Source: Acidobacteriota bacterium (GTDB lineage: Bacteria; Acidobacteriota; Vicinamibacteria; Vicinamibacterales; JAKQTR01). Taken from it: a stretch of 64,000 nt of DNA. This document shows, piece by piece, positions 27,305 through 38,049 of the stretch (the stretch's first letter is position 1; the number at the start of each line of letters is the position of its first letter). A model generated the notes under the pieces. That model ran no database searches, had not been told where the DNA came from, and worked only from the letters and a program-made list of their open reading frames with translations. The DNA lies in contig JAKQTR010000041.1 of the NCBI GenBank assembly GCA_029562975.1, positions 434,001-498,000 of the forward strand. The letters run 5' to 3'. The translations under genes and the position numbers were made by a program.

Positions 27305-28255
27305 ATGCTGAACAAGATCGCGCTCGTTGGCGGAGGCAACATCGGCGGCGTGCTCGCGCAGGAGCTCTTCCAGCGCAAGCTCGCGGCCACGGTGGCCATG
27401 GTGGATGTGAAGGGGCCGGATGTCGCCAAGGGCAAGTGCCTCGACATCGCAGAAGGCACGCCGATCATCGGCAGCGACGTCAAGTACATCGCGGGAAAGG
27501 ACTACGGGGTCATCGAGGGCGCGGACCTGGTGATCAACACGGCTGGCGTGCCGCGCACGGTGCGCCCGGACGGGACGTACCCGAGCCGGGAGGAGCTGCT
27601 CGCGACGAACCTGCAGATCACGGACGCCGTGGCCGGCGCCATCCGGCAGTACTGCCCGGACGCGATCGTCGTGTCGATTGCCAATCCGCTCGACGCCATC
27701 GTGTTCCGCCTCCACCAGAAACTGAGCCCGCCGAAGCACCGGCTCATGGGGATGGCGGGCGCGCTCGACTCGGCCCGCTACCGGTACTTCGTCGCCCAGG
27801 CGGCGGGCGTGTCGGTCGAGAACGTCGAAGCGATGGTCCTCGGCGGGCACGGCGATGACATGGTGCCCGTCCGGAGCTGCTGCCGGATCGCCGGGATGCC
27901 GGTCGAGAAGTTCCTCGACGAGCCGACCCTGGCCGCCATCGAGTCCCGCACGCGCAAGGCCGGCGGGGAAATCGTCGGGCTCATCGGCGTGTCGGCATTC
28001 TGGTCGCCGGCCATAGCCGCCCTGGAGATGGTCGAGGCGATCGTGCTGGACAAGCGGAAGATCATCGCGTCGTGCGTCCTGCTCGAGGGCGAGTATGGAG
28101 TGAACGGCCTGTTTGTCGGCGTGCCGGTCGTGCTCGGCAGGAACGGCGTCGAGCGGGTCATCGAGGTCGATCTCACCGAGGCCGAGCGCGCGGCCTTTGC
28201 CAAGTCGATTGCGGCGGTGAAGAAGACGACCGACGAGGTGATCGCGGCGAAGTAG
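27305..28255 (+). CDS. mdh: Malate dehydrogenase (LDH-like type)
   Basis: Mdh interconverts malate and oxaloacetate with NAD. The 316-residue protein has the NAD loop VGGGNIGG and the acidic residue of MVDVKG that favours NAD. Substrate arginines lie in AGVPRTVRPDG and GALDSARYRYF, and the catalytic His in LGGHGDDMVP. It is of the LDH-like MDH subgroup found in many non-enterobacterial lineages. GGGAGGATC lies upstream of ATG 27305. A perfect hairpin 59 bp after the stop ends the transcript. sdhCAB and sucCD lie within 5 kb. Confidence 0.95.
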   Translation: MLNKIALVGGGNIGGVLAQELFQRKLAATVAMVDVKGPDVAKGKCLDIAEGTPIIGSDVKYIAGKDYGVIEGADLVINTAGVPRTVRPDGTYPSREELLATNLQITDAVAGAIRQYCPDAIVVSIANPLDAIVFRLHQKLSPPKHRLMGMAGALDSARYRYFVAQAAGVSVENVEAMVLGGHGDDMVPVRSCCRIAGMPVEKFLDEPTLAAIESRTRKAGGEIVGLIGVSAFWSPAIAALEMVEAIVLDKRKIIASCVLLEGEYGVNGLFVGVPVVLGRNGVERVIEVDLTEAERAAFAKSIAAVKKTTDEVIAAK

Positions 28256-28264
28256 GGGACACGC

Positions 28265-28292
28265 GGGGCTCGGGACTCGGGGCCCGGGACTC
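28265..28292. repeat. Four tandem heptamers of GGGACTC type
   Basis: Four consecutive 7-mers (GGGGCTC, GGGACTC, GGGGCCC, GGGACTC) follow the mdh stop. Similar decayed heptads occur after mutL at about 62337-62364. The element ends just before the mdh terminator. Confidence 0.5.
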
Positions 28293-28313
28293 GCATCTGA
28301 CGGCAGACGCAAG

Positions 28314-28346
28314 CGCCCGTGAGGTGGAAAAGCCTCACGGGCGTTC
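28314..28346 (+). terminator. Perfect hairpin terminator after mdh
   Basis: Arms CGCCCGTGAGG (28314-28324) and CCTCACGGGCG (28333-28343) pair over 11 bp with an 8-nt A+G-rich loop and are followed by TTC. On the opposite strand the loop reads CTTTTCCA. It separates mdh from the convergent mepA gene and may serve both. Confidence 0.75.
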
Positions 28347-28401
28347 TCATGTACTCGTCAAGTCGCAGGGGCCGTGCGCAGGCGGAAGGCCCCGAGGGCG
28401 T

Positions 28402-29538
28402 TCAGAAGAGGAGCGAGACGCGGACGACGGCCGCCGGGTTCACCAGGAAGGGGTCGGCCTCGCCTGCCGCCGCGCCTTGGGGCGCCGCCGTCGCCCACGC
28501 GGCGTCCGCGAGGATTGCAGGCGTCGTGGGCGGCAGGAGGCGGGGCGGCACGGCGACCGGCTCGCTCGGCGGCGCGGCCGTCTTGACAGGAATGCGGTAC
28601 GCGCGACCCGCGCGAAGCAGCGTGGACGTCATGCCGTTCGCCTGCTTGATCGCGCGGACCGACGTGCCATAGCGGGACGCGAGGAGCCCCATGGTCTGGC
28701 CAGGGCGCACGACGTGGCGCACCGTGTACACCGGCGGCGGCAGCACGCCGTACTGCACGAGGATGGGATGGACGCGCCGGCCCAGCTCCTGCGCCACCGG
28801 GTTGTAGAAGCGGACGTGGTAGTGGTTCCGGTGGCCGCGCTCGTGGCTGATGATGGCGCCCCTGTAGCCGCGCGGGAACCGGAAGACGCGATCCAGCCAC
28901 TCTCTGTCCTCGCAGATGCTCAGGGCGTACTTGTAGAGCAGGCGCTGGACGCGGATGTCGAGGAAGATCGCCTCGACGTCCGTCTCCGTCACGAGGGCGC
29001 GGATGAAGGCCCAGTTCTTCGGCAGGTCCAGGTTGGCAGCCGTGCCGGCGACGAGAGACGCCGGCTGGGCGCCCTTGAAGAAGAAGCCGAAATCGATGTC
29101 CCGGCCCGCCTGGTGCGAGAGGTGGCGCTTCAGGCGCCCGCCGTCCGCGCCGCTGATGTCGCCCACCAGGATGGGAGGCGCGTCGGGATAGACCTCGTGC
29201 ACCTTCGACAGGACGGCCTCGACGGCGGCGATGGTCTCCTCGGTGCCCCACACTTCGGCGGTGGGCGAGACCTGCCAATACGGCCCCTCGGGCATGGAGA
29301 CGGGGTTCACCAGGATCCCCGAGTTCGGCGAGCCGATCGACAGCGAGCCCAGCGACGCGACGTCGGTTTCCACGCGCCTCGCGAGTTCTTCGTCCGAGAG
29401 GCTCAAGAGGGCTGCCGGCGTCTCGCGGTTCGCGGCGGAGGATTCCGCCGGTCCGCGGACGGCGGCCGGGCGCGACCCGGCGACGAGCGGCACGGCCGCC
29501 GCGCAGACGAATGCGAGGGTTCTCCAAGAAGACGTCAT
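28402..29538 (-). CDS. mepA: Penicillin-insensitive murein endopeptidase (M74) with LysM domain
   Basis: MepA-type enzymes cut peptidoglycan cross-links in the periplasm. The 378-residue protein has a signal peptide (about 1-25). The M74 catalytic domain has the zinc ligands in S-H-Q-A-G-R-D-I-D (H142, D149) and H239-Y-H241, with the H-to-D spacing of 7 known for E. coli MepA. A LysM-like domain (about 271-318, YTVRHVVRPGQTMGLLASRYGTSVRAIKQANG) should bind glycan; this is not part of the classic enzyme. It follows sdhB by 74 bp but has its own promoter. The start is ATG 29538; ATG 29565 lies inside that promoter. Confidence 0.88.
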   Translation of the reverse strand: MTSSWRTLAFVCAAAVPLVAGSRPAAVRGPAESSAANRETPAALLSLSDEELARRVETDVASLGSLSIGSPNSGILVNPVSMPEGPYWQVSPTAEVWGTEETIAAVEAVLSKVHEVYPDAPPILVGDISGADGGRLKRHLSHQAGRDIDFGFFFKGAQPASLVAGTAANLDLPKNWAFIRALVTETDVEAIFLDIRVQRLLYKYALSICEDREWLDRVFRFPRGYRGAIISHERGHRNHYHVRFYNPVAQELGRRVHPILVQYGVLPPPVYTVRHVVRPGQTMGLLASRYGTSVRAIKQANGMTSTLLRAGRAYRIPVKTAAPPSEPVAVPPRLLPPTTPAILADAAWATAAPQGAAAGEADPFLVNPAAVVRVSLLF

Positions 29539-29554
29539 GCGATGCGCTGGGATC

Positions 29555-29582
29555 ACTCTATCCATCTGCGCAGACGAGTCAA
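29555..29582 (-). promoter_or_regulatory. Vegetative promoter of mepA
   Basis: On the minus strand TTGACT (29577-29582) is followed after 16 bp by TAGAGT (29555-29560). Transcription would start near 29548, about 10 nt before ATG 29538. It makes mepA separable from the sdhCAB operon. Confidence 0.55.
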
Positions 29583-29612
29583 GGCAGCAGTCGCCCCGGG
29601 GGGCCGAGGCCC

Positions 29613-30374
29613 TCAGCGGTCCGTCCCGAGCACGAGCGCGCGCAGGTACTCGCGGCGCATGCGGGCGATGTTGGCGATCGAGATCTCCTTGGGGCAGACC
29701 GCCTCGCACTCGCCTTCGTTGGAGCAGTTCCCGAACCCGAGATCGTCCATCGCCTGAACGAGGGCCCTGGCGCGGGCGACGCGCTCGGGATGGCCCTGCG
29801 GCAGCAGCGCGAGCTGCGACACCTTGGCGCCGACGAACAGCGAGGCCGACGCGTTCTTGCAGGCCGCGACGCAGGCGCCGCATCCGATGCAGGCGGCCGA
29901 GTCCATCGCCGATTCTGCGACGTCCTTGGGAATCGGGATCGCGTTCGCATCCGGCGCGCTGCCGGTGCCGACCGACACGTAGCCGCCCGCCGCGATGATC
30001 TGGTCGAAGGCCCCGCGATCGACGATGAGGTCCCGGCGGACGGGGAACGCCGCGGCCCGCCAGGGCTCTACGGTGATCGTGTCGCCGTCCTTGAACCTCC
30101 GCATGTGGAGCTGGCAGACCGTCGAGCCGCGATCCGGGCCGTGCGGCACGCCGTTCACGACGAGGCTGCACATGCCGCAGATGCCTTCACGGCAGTCCGA
30201 GTCGAACGCGATGGGCGGCTGGCCCGAGGCGACGAGCGACTCGTTGACGACGTCGAGCATCTCGAGGAACGACATGTCGGGCGACACGTCTCTGGCCTCG
30301 TACGGCACCAGGCGGCCCTCGCCGAACGCCCCGCCCTGCCGCCACACCCGCACCGTGACATTCATGTTGGCCAT
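29613..30374 (-). CDS. sdhB: Succinate dehydrogenase iron-sulfur subunit
   Basis: SdhB passes electrons from the flavin to quinone. The 253-residue protein carries the [2Fe-2S] ligands C61, C66, C69 (CREGICGMC) and C87. Cysteines for the [4Fe-4S] and [3Fe-4S] centres are C162, C165, C168, C172, C217, C223 and C227. ATG 30374 gives [15 protein letters not shown]; the long open frame continuing upstream runs through sdhA in another frame and is rejected. It is last of sdhC-sdhA-sdhB, 11 bp after sdhA. The size and sequence fit the Bacteroidota/Myxococcus-like type of complex II. Confidence 0.95.
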   Translation of the reverse strand: MANMNVTVRVWRQGGAFGEGRLVPYEARDVSPDMSFLEMLDVVNESLVASGQPPIAFDSDCREGICGMCSLVVNGVPHGPDRGSTVCQLHMRRFKDGDTITVEPWRAAAFPVRRDLIVDRGAFDQIIAAGGYVSVGTGSAPDANAIPIPKDVAESAMDSAACIGCGACVAACKNASASLFVGAKVSQLALLPQGHPERVARARALVQAMDDLGFGNCSNEGECEAVCPKEISIANIARMRREYLRALVLGTDR

Positions 30375-30385
30375 CTCCGTCCCGC

Positions 30386-32331
<1,946 letters not shown>

Positions 32332-32335
<4 letters not shown>

Positions 32336-33012
32336 GATCGGCCCCCGAAGAAGAAGATCCAGATGGGTATGGACAGGAAGCCGGCGGCGATCGCCACCGC
32401 CAGCGCTTTGCCGGCGACGAGGACCTTCGGCGTGAGCCGAGGGCCGTGCAGGCCGAGCGATTCGAACGCGCTCGAGACGCCGTGCCAGAGGTGGAGCCCG
32501 ACGGCGGCGAGGCAGGGCAGGTAGACGGCCAGCCAGACTGGCCGTCGAAGCGTCTCCAGCACCAGCCGGTGCAGGTCGCGCGCTTCGGTGCCATGGAGGT
32601 CGGCGACGTACCACGGGCCGTACTTCATCGTCGCCACGTGCACGGCCACGAAAACGAACACGATCGGTCCGGTCACGATCATGGTTGTCGAGGCAAGGGA
32701 CTTCCGGCTGCGCCCGCCGGCCGAGCGCGTCATCTGGTAGGCGATCGGGCGGGCGGCCCGGTCGGTCCACCACATCGTCACGGCTTCCAGGACGTGCAGC
32801 ACGAACAGCGCCAGGAGCGCCAGTTCCAGGGGCACGATGAACGGGTTCGAGATGAGCACGTGCGAGTAGGCGTTGAACGCCGGCGCCCCCACGTAGAGGA
32901 GCAGGTTGCCGGCGAGGTGCACGCACAGGAACCCCACGAGACTGAGGCCGGCGATCGCAATGAGGACCTTCGTCGCGACCGTCGAGAACAGGTACTGCCG
33001 GCGCGGTGCCAT
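32332..33012 (-). CDS. sdhC: Succinate dehydrogenase cytochrome b subunit
   Basis: This membrane anchor binds haem and quinone. From ATG 33012 (GGAGAACGAC upstream) it has 226 residues with five hydrophobic helices: about 14-35, 55-75, 100-125, 150-170 and 195-220. Candidate haem-ligand histidines lie in [25 protein letters not shown] and [12 protein letters not shown]. There is no separate sdhD, as expected for the single-anchor (type B) complex. It is the first gene of sdhCAB, divergent from sucC across 281 bp. Confidence 0.93.
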
Positions 33013-33096
33013 GTCGTTCTCCGTCGGGGCGCGCCGCCCCGCAGCGCACGGGTGGAGGGCTCGGCCGCCCGGAGGCAGCCGGCGAGACAAAGCGCA

Positions 33097-33125
33097 ATCT
33101 TACGCAGGTGCCAGGCGGCGCGCAA
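33097..33125 (-). promoter_or_regulatory. Candidate promoter of sdhCAB
   Basis: On the minus strand TTGCGC (33120-33125) and TAAGAT (33097-33102) are 17 bp apart. The start would be near 33090, leaving a leader of about 78 nt before sdhC. The -35 is poor, the -10 acceptable. Confidence 0.4.
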
Positions 33126-33167
33126 CAGATTCCGGCTGCCCTCGCGCCGCCGGCGGATCGCGGCGCC

Positions 33168-33197
33168 TTGACGCCGTGCGCGCGCGCTCGCTACGAT
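33168..33197 (+). promoter_or_regulatory. Promoter of sucCD
   Basis: TTGACG (33168-33173) and TACGAT (33192-33197) are 18 bp apart, giving a start near 33204 and a leader of about 90 nt. The sdh and suc promoters are back to back, with about 40 bp between the two -35 boxes, so one regulator could act on both. Confidence 0.55.
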
Positions 33198-33293
33198 GCG
33201 CTCACCTGTCCTTGGCGTCCGGGCGGAGTGAACGACGGGCCCCTCCGCCGCACGGCGCCCCTTCAGACGAGGGCCCGTCACGGCTGACGTCCC

Positions 33294-34454
33294 GTGAAGA
33301 TCCACGAGTACCAGGGCAAGACCGTCCTGGCGCGGTTCGGCGTGCCGGTCCCCCGCGGCGACGTGGCGTTCAACGCCGACGAGGCGGTCGCCATTGCCCA
33401 GCGCCTCGGCCTGCCCGTCGTCGTGAAGGCCCAGATCCACGCCGGCGGCCGCGGGAAGGGCGGCGGCGTGAAGGTTGCCGGGACGATGGAAGAGGTCCGG
33501 GCGCACGCCGGCGCCATGATCGGCATGACGCTCGTCACGCACCAGACCGGGCCCGGGGGGCGGGTCGTACAGCGCGTCCTGGTCGAGCAGGGGCTCAGCA
33601 TCGCCCGCGAGCTCTACCTCGGCCTCGTGCTCGACCGCGCCGCCGGTCGGCCGGTCCTCATGGCCAGCCCCGCCGGTGGTATGGAGATCGAGAGGGTGGC
33701 CGAGGAGACGCCCGACCTCATCTTCAAGGAGTACATCCACCCGACGGCCGGCCTCGAGACGTTCCAGGCCCGCAAACTGGCCTTCGCCCTCGGCCTCGAC
33801 GGGCCCGCCATCGGCCAGGCGGTGAAGCTGGCGGCGGCTGTCTACGCGGCCTTCAAGGCGGCCGACGCCTCGCTCGTGGAGATCAACCCGCTCATCCTCA
33901 CCGGGGAGGGCGATCTCGTCGCCCTCGACGCCAAGCTGACGTTCGACGACAACGCGCTGTACCGCCACCCGGACATCCGCGAACTGCGCGACCTCGGCGA
34001 AGAGGATCCCCTCGAGGTCGAGGCGTCGAAGTTCTCGCTCAACTACATCCGCCTCGACGGTACCATCGGCTGCATGGTCAACGGCGCCGGCCTCGCGATG
34101 GCGACGATGGACATCATCAAGATCGCGGGAGGGGAGCCGGCGAACTTCCTCGACGTCGGAGGCGGCGCCAACGCGGAGCAGATCCGAAACGCCTTCAAGA
34201 TCCTCATGTCCGACACGAATGTGAAGGCCGTCTTCATCAACATCTTCGGCGGCATCCTGCGCTGCGACATCCTGGCGGAGGGCGTCATCGCCGCGGTGAA
34301 GGAACTCTCCGTCGGCGTCCCCATCGTCATCCGGATGGAGGGCACGAACGTCGAGAAGGGCAAGCAGATGCTGAGGGACAGCGGCCTCAATTTCACGACT
34401 GCCGATTCGATGGCCGAAGGCGCCGCGACCGTCGTCCGCGTGGCGCGCGGGTAG
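33294..34454 (+). CDS. sucC: Succinyl-CoA synthetase, beta subunit (ADP-forming)
   Basis: SucC forms the ATP-grasp half of succinyl-CoA synthetase, making ATP from succinyl-CoA (or the reverse). The 386-residue protein opens [21 protein letters not shown] from GTG 33294. It has the lysine loop [18 protein letters not shown], then [33 protein letters not shown] and the C-terminal power-helix region with [12 protein letters not shown]. No strong ribosome-binding site is seen before the GTG. sucD follows after 10 bp. Confidence 0.96.
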   Translation: MKIHEYQGKTVLARFGVPVPRGDVAFNADEAVAIAQRLGLPVVVKAQIHAGGRGKGGGVKVAGTMEEVRAHAGAMIGMTLVTHQTGPGGRVVQRVLVEQGLSIARELYLGLVLDRAAGRPVLMASPAGGMEIERVAEETPDLIFKEYIHPTAGLETFQARKLAFALGLDGPAIGQAVKLAAAVYAAFKAADASLVEINPLILTGEGDLVALDAKLTFDDNALYRHPDIRELRDLGEEDPLEVEASKFSLNYIRLDGTIGCMVNGAGLAMATMDIIKIAGGEPANFLDVGGGANAEQIRNAFKILMSDTNVKAVFINIFGGILRCDILAEGVIAAVKELSVGVPIVIRMEGTNVEKGKQMLRDSGLNFTTADSMAEGAATVVRVARG

Positions 34455-34464
34455 GGGGGACCAC

Positions 34465-35337
34465 ATGGCCGTCCTGATCGATGCATCCACGCGCCTGCTA
34501 GTGCAGGGCCTGACGGGCCGCGAGGGCACCTTCCACGCGAAGGCCGCCTCGGCCTACGGCACGACGGTGGTCGGCGGCGTCACGCCGGGCAAGGGCGGCA
34601 CGACCCACGAGGGGTGGCCGGTGTTCAATACCGTTGCGGAGGCCGTCGGCAAGACCGACGCGAACGCCTCGGTCATCTTCGTGCCTCCGCCCTTCTCGGC
34701 CGACGCCATCCTCGAGGCCGCCGACGCCGGCCTCGCGCTCGCCGTCTGCATCACCGAGGGCATCCCGACGCTCGACATGATGCGGGTGTTGGCGGCGCTG
34801 AAGGAGTCGTCCACCCGGCTCATCGGCCCGAACTGCCCCGGCCTGATCACCGCCGGGCGCGCCAAGGCCGGCATCATCCCCGGCCACATCTGCCAGCCGG
34901 GCCGGGTCGGAGTCGTCTCGCGCAGCGGCACGCTGACCTACGAGGCGATCCACCAGCTCACGCGGCTCGGCCTCGGCCAGACGACGTGCATCGGCATCGG
35001 GGGGGATCCGCTCATCGGCACGAGCTTCGTGGACGCCCTCGGCCTCTTCCAGGCCGACCCCGAAACCGAGGGCATCGTCCTCATCGGCGAAATCGGCGGG
35101 ACGGCCGAGGAAGAGGCGGCGGCCTTCATCACGGCGCACGTCACGAAGCCCGTCGTCTGCTTCATCTGCGGCCAGACCGCGCCGCCCGGAAGGCGGATGG
35201 GCCATGCGGGCGCCATCATCGCCGGCGGCAAGGGCACGGCCGCCGAGAAGATGGCCGCGCTCTCGGCCGCAGGCGCTCACGTCGTCAGGAGCCCGGCGGA
35301 CATCGGCCAGGCGATGGCGGACGCAATCGGCGCCTAG
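34465..35337 (+). CDS. sucD: Succinyl-CoA synthetase, alpha subunit
   Basis: SucD binds CoA and carries the phosphohistidine intermediate. The 290-residue protein has the CoA-binding Rossmann domain ([37 protein letters not shown]) and [20 protein letters not shown]. The active histidine H247 lies in [14 protein letters not shown]. The start ATG 34465 follows sucC by 10 bp and is preceded by GGGGGGA. It ends the plus-strand suc operon; the 213-bp spacer after it is repeat-rich. Confidence 0.97.
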   Translation: MAVLIDASTRLLVQGLTGREGTFHAKAASAYGTTVVGGVTPGKGGTTHEGWPVFNTVAEAVGKTDANASVIFVPPPFSADAILEAADAGLALAVCITEGIPTLDMMRVLAALKESSTRLIGPNCPGLITAGRAKAGIIPGHICQPGRVGVVSRSGTLTYEAIHQLTRLGLGQTTCIGIGGDPLIGTSFVDALGLFQADPETEGIVLIGEIGGTAEEEAAAFITAHVTKPVVCFICGQTAPPGRRMGHAGAIIAGGKGTAAEKMAALSAAGAHVVRSPADIGQAMADAIGA

Positions 35338-35550
35338 ACGGAAGACAGGCTCGGCCTCACGAGGCCGGCATCCGGACGGCAGTCGCATGCCGGAGGCGAC
35401 GGCAGACGGCAGGCAGGCGCTGGCAGCAGGAAGCGGGACGCCGGAGGCGGGAGGCAGGACGCACGAGCGGGGCCGGCTTGCCGCCGCTGTCTGGCGCTCG
35501 TGCCGGGCCCGATGCCAGCGTGGCGGCCGCTTCGCCGGACGACAGGGCGA
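35338..35550. other. Repeat-rich spacer between convergent sucD and the small gene
   Basis: The spacer begins with a possible hairpin, CGGCCTC (35352-35358) and GAGGCCG (35361-35367). It continues with a purine-rich low-complexity stretch of GGCAG/GGAGG units to about 35465. The 11-mer GACGGCAGACG occurs here (35398-35408) and also in the mdh spacer (28299-28309). I see no gene. Confidence 0.5.
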
Positions 35551-35946
35551 TCAGAGGAAGCTGACGGACTCGGTTGCCGCCGTTACGACGTAGCAGCGCT
35601 GGATGTTCGACGTGGCGTCGGCAGGCACGACGAAGAACCCCTGGCGGCCCGGCTGGTACCCGTGGGTGGTTCCCACGAAGACCTCGCCGTCCTTGAAGAC
35701 CACCTTGATCCGGCGGCCGACAGCCGGATGAGCGGGGTCGAACTCCTTCCGGTCGGTCTTCTCGCGGTTGCCGGCGAGGTCGTGGACGAAGAAGACCGCT
35801 TTGAGGTCGCTGACGCGGATGACGACTGGCTCGGCGCCGGATTCCAAGGCCGGGCTCAGGTGAAACGACTCCCGACCCGGAAAGAAGTCGTTCGTGAAGC
35901 CCTTCGCGGCGCGCTTGTCGGCGAACCGGACCACGACCTTGTTCAT
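35551..35946 (-). CDS. Small conserved protein, possibly DUF6982-like
   Basis: The 131-residue cytoplasmic protein reads as a beta-rich domain: VVVRFADKRAAKGFTNDFFPGRESFHLSP, VVIRVSDLKAVFFVHDLAGNREKTDRKEF, then GRRIKVVFKDGEVFVGTTHGYQPGRQGFFVVPADATSNIQRCYVV. It matches from memory the pattern of a family called DUF6982 in acidobacterial and deltaproteobacterial genomes; the family name should be checked. Its function is unknown; the SH3/PilZ-like strand pattern hints at ligand or surface sensing. The start overlaps the upstream VWA gene stop by ATGA, so the two are co-translated. Confidence 0.8.
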   Translation of the reverse strand: MNKVVVRFADKRAAKGFTNDFFPGRESFHLSPALESGAEPVVIRVSDLKAVFFVHDLAGNREKTDRKEFDPAHPAVGRRIKVVFKDGEVFVGTTHGYQPGRQGFFVVPADATSNIQRCYVVTAATESVSFL

Positions 35947-36866
35947 GAGGGCCTCCCGCCGGCTTCCGTTGCTGCACGCTTCGCGAAGTAGCCGTCTCGC
36001 GCTCTGATCCGGAGGCCCTGGCGCCCGCGGACCCGCACCGTGATGCTGCGCCAGCCGTCTTCCGGACGCCCGTCGTCCGCGCGCGGCGGCGCGTAGCCCA
36101 GCAGGTACTGGTCGCGCAGCTCGGCGGTCAGGCTTGCGAGCGCCTCGTCGATGGCTCTCGGGTTCTTCGGCGCGAACGATCGGCCCCCGGTGATCGCGGC
36201 CACTTCCGCGAACACACGCGGAGCGGTCCCGCCGATTGCCAGCGGGTACACCAGCACGTCCGAGCGCCGGGCGCGATCGAGCACCTCCGCTGGCGTCGCC
36301 TCGCTGTAGCGGTCCTCGCCGTCCGACAAGACGACCAGCGCGCGCCGCCCGCCGGCCGGCTGAATGAGGCCCACGCCTGCGATGAGGGCGTCGTGCAGGC
36401 TGGTCGTGCTCCAGGGCCTCAGGAGATCGAGGGCCTGGTGCTGCTGCGGGCGGTCGGTCGACAGCGGGGCCAGCACCTCCACGCGGCCGGCAATCCCAAG
36501 GAGCATGACCTGGTCCTCGGGCCGCAGCCGCCCCAGGAACCGGCGCACGGCGCTTGTCGCCTGCACGAGGCGCGACCCGGCCATGCTGGCGCTGTGGTCG
36601 AGGGCGATCGCCAGCGAGAGCGGGAAGTCGCCTGCGGCGAACGCCTGAATCGGCTGCGGGCGTCCGTCCTCGAGCACTTCGAAATCCGCCGCCTGGAGGC
36701 CGCGGACGCTCGTGCCCGCCGCGTCACTGACGCTGGCGTACACCTCGACAAGCTCCACCGAGGAGCGGAATTGGCCGGCCGTCCTGGCGCCCGTCGCCTG
36801 GAACGCCATCAGGGCCAGCGTTCCGCACAGCCAGCCGGGAGCCGCCCGTCGGCGGAAGGTGCCCAT
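35943..36866 (-). CDS. Exported VWA-domain protein of the acidobacterial family
   Basis: The 307-residue protein has a signal peptide (about 1-30). A short beta domain with VSDAAGTSVRGLQAADFEVLEDGRPQPI follows, then a von Willebrand A domain with the MIDAS motif D-H-S-A-S (near residue 90) and LVVLSDGEDRYSE. The C-terminus has RDQYLLGYAP and the ending RDGYFA. These are hallmarks of the 'VWFA-related Acidobacterial domain' family, abundant in Acidobacteriota. The function is unknown; metal-dependent protein binding outside the cytoplasm is likely. TAGCAT ends 5 nt before ATG 36866, predicting a leaderless mRNA. The stop overlaps the next gene by ATGA. Confidence 0.9.
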   Translation of the reverse strand: MGTFRRRAAPGWLCGTLALMAFQATGARTAGQFRSSVELVEVYASVSDAAGTSVRGLQAADFEVLEDGRPQPIQAFAAGDFPLSLAIALDHSASMAGSRLVQATSAVRRFLGRLRPEDQVMLLGIAGRVEVLAPLSTDRPQQHQALDLLRPWSTTSLHDALIAGVGLIQPAGGRRALVVLSDGEDRYSEATPAEVLDRARRSDVLVYPLAIGGTAPRVFAEVAAITGGRSFAPKNPRAIDEALASLTAELRDQYLLGYAPPRADDGRPEDGWRSITVRVRGRQGLRIRARDGYFAKRAATEAGGRPS

Positions 36867-36871
36867 GCCCT

Positions 36872-36877
36872 ATGCTA
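36872..36877 (-). promoter_or_regulatory. -10-like TAGCAT directly before the VWA gene
   Basis: TAGCAT on the minus strand is followed by AGGGC and then the ATG. No ribosome-binding site fits the remaining space, so a leaderless start is the simplest reading. Confidence 0.4.
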
Positions 36878-36950
36878 CACCGGCCCTCGCCGCGCCCGCC
36901 TGTGGCGGCTTCCACTTGGCTCGCGGGCGCTGCTGGCGCCGGATGCGCCG

Positions 36951-36956
36951 TATAAT
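36951..36956 (+). promoter_or_regulatory. -10-like TATAAT before the glycine-zipper gene
   Basis: TATAAT in CCGTATAATCGA gives a start near 36963 and a leader of about 60 nt ending in AAGGAG 8 nt before ATG 37023. The -35 region is poor. Confidence 0.5.
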
Positions 36957-37022
36957 CGAGTCTACGGGTGTTCGTGGGCGTCGCCACGTTCGCAGGTCGT
37001 TCAAACCCAAGGAGTACGCTCG

Positions 37023-37955
37023 ATGTCACGTTCCAATGTGTTGTCTGTCGCGGCGGCTATGGCTGTGCTGCTCGCCGCGGGCTTCGCGGCTCCGGCCGCC
37101 GCGGCGGCGGAGAGCCGGCAGGGCTCCCCGGTGCAGTTGAGCCAGGCCGACGTCCAGCGGCTCGAGGAAGCCGTGTTCGATGCGGAGCGAGAAGTCGGCC
37201 GTCTTCGCGAGCGGAACCGCGCGAAGGCTGACACCCTGCAGGCCCGGCTGAACGACCTGCGGGACGAGGTGATCTATCTCAAGGTCAAGATGCGGAAGGA
37301 AGGGGCGTCGCGCGCCGACTACGGCTCGCTCCGCGATCAGATCGACGACATCCGCATCGAAGCCCGGCAGGCGCCGGCCGCCGCCGGCGCGGCCGTGCCG
37401 GACGAGCCGGTGCGGCAGGGCTCCTCTGCTAGGCCGAACGAGATCCCGGCGGGCACGGAGATCGACGTGCGGCTCGATGCGCCGCTCAGTTCCGGCACCG
37501 CGAAGGTGGAGGACCGGTTTACGGCGGCCACGATCGAGGACCTGTACAACGGCGATCAGTTGCTCATTCCGGCGGACTCCGTCGTCCGCGGGGTCGTCAC
37601 CGAGGTCGATCGGGCGGGCCGCCTCGACCGGAGCGGCAGACTGGGCCTCGCCGTCGATCAGGTGACGGTGAACGGGCAAGCGTACCCGATCCGGGCCACG
37701 CTGACCCAGGCGCTCGAGAGCGGCGGGTACCGGAAGGACGCGCGGAAGATCGGGACCGGGGCCGGAGTCGGCGCCATCATCGGCGGGATTCTGGGCGGCC
37801 TCAAGGGGGCGCTCACCGGGATTCTGATTGGGGGCGGGGGCGTGGTGGCCGCGACCGAAGGGCAGGACGTCAACCTGCCGGCGGGGACGGTCCTGCGGAT
37901 CAAGCTCGACGCGCCGCTGACGGTGAAGCCGCCCGCTGGGCCTCTGCTGCGCTGA
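37023..37955 (+). CDS. Exported coiled-coil/glycine-zipper protein, function unknown
   Basis: The 310-residue product has a signal peptide (about 1-29) and a charged coiled coil (about 38-95, with LEEAVFDAEREVGRLRERN). A beta domain begins IPAGTEIDVRLDAPLSSGTAKVEDRF. A glycine-zipper segment at about 244-275 (GTGAGVGAIIGGILGGLKGALTGI) follows. The protein ends with a second copy of the motif, LPAGTVLRIKLDAPL. Glycine zippers of this type insert in or cross membranes. The repeated PAGT-x-(I/L)-x-(V/I)-x-LDAPL motif brackets the zipper. It precedes the CsgG-like gene by 94 bp, suggesting an outer-membrane role. I do not recognise a named function. Confidence 0.82.
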   Translation: MSRSNVLSVAAAMAVLLAAGFAAPAAAAAESRQGSPVQLSQADVQRLEEAVFDAEREVGRLRERNRAKADTLQARLNDLRDEVIYLKVKMRKEGASRADYGSLRDQIDDIRIEARQAPAAAGAAVPDEPVRQGSSARPNEIPAGTEIDVRLDAPLSSGTAKVEDRFTAATIEDLYNGDQLLIPADSVVRGVVTEVDRAGRLDRSGRLGLAVDQVTVNGQAYPIRATLTQALESGGYRKDARKIGTGAGVGAIIGGILGGLKGALTGILIGGGGVVAATEGQDVNLPAGTVLRIKLDAPLTVKPPAGPLLR

Positions 37956-38049
37956 ACGTGCGCCGGCGATCCGGGCCGGCCGGAGGCGCGTCCAGCCGGC
38001 CCTACAGACTTCGGCGTCACCGGCCGACAAACGCCATGGAGGTTCATCG

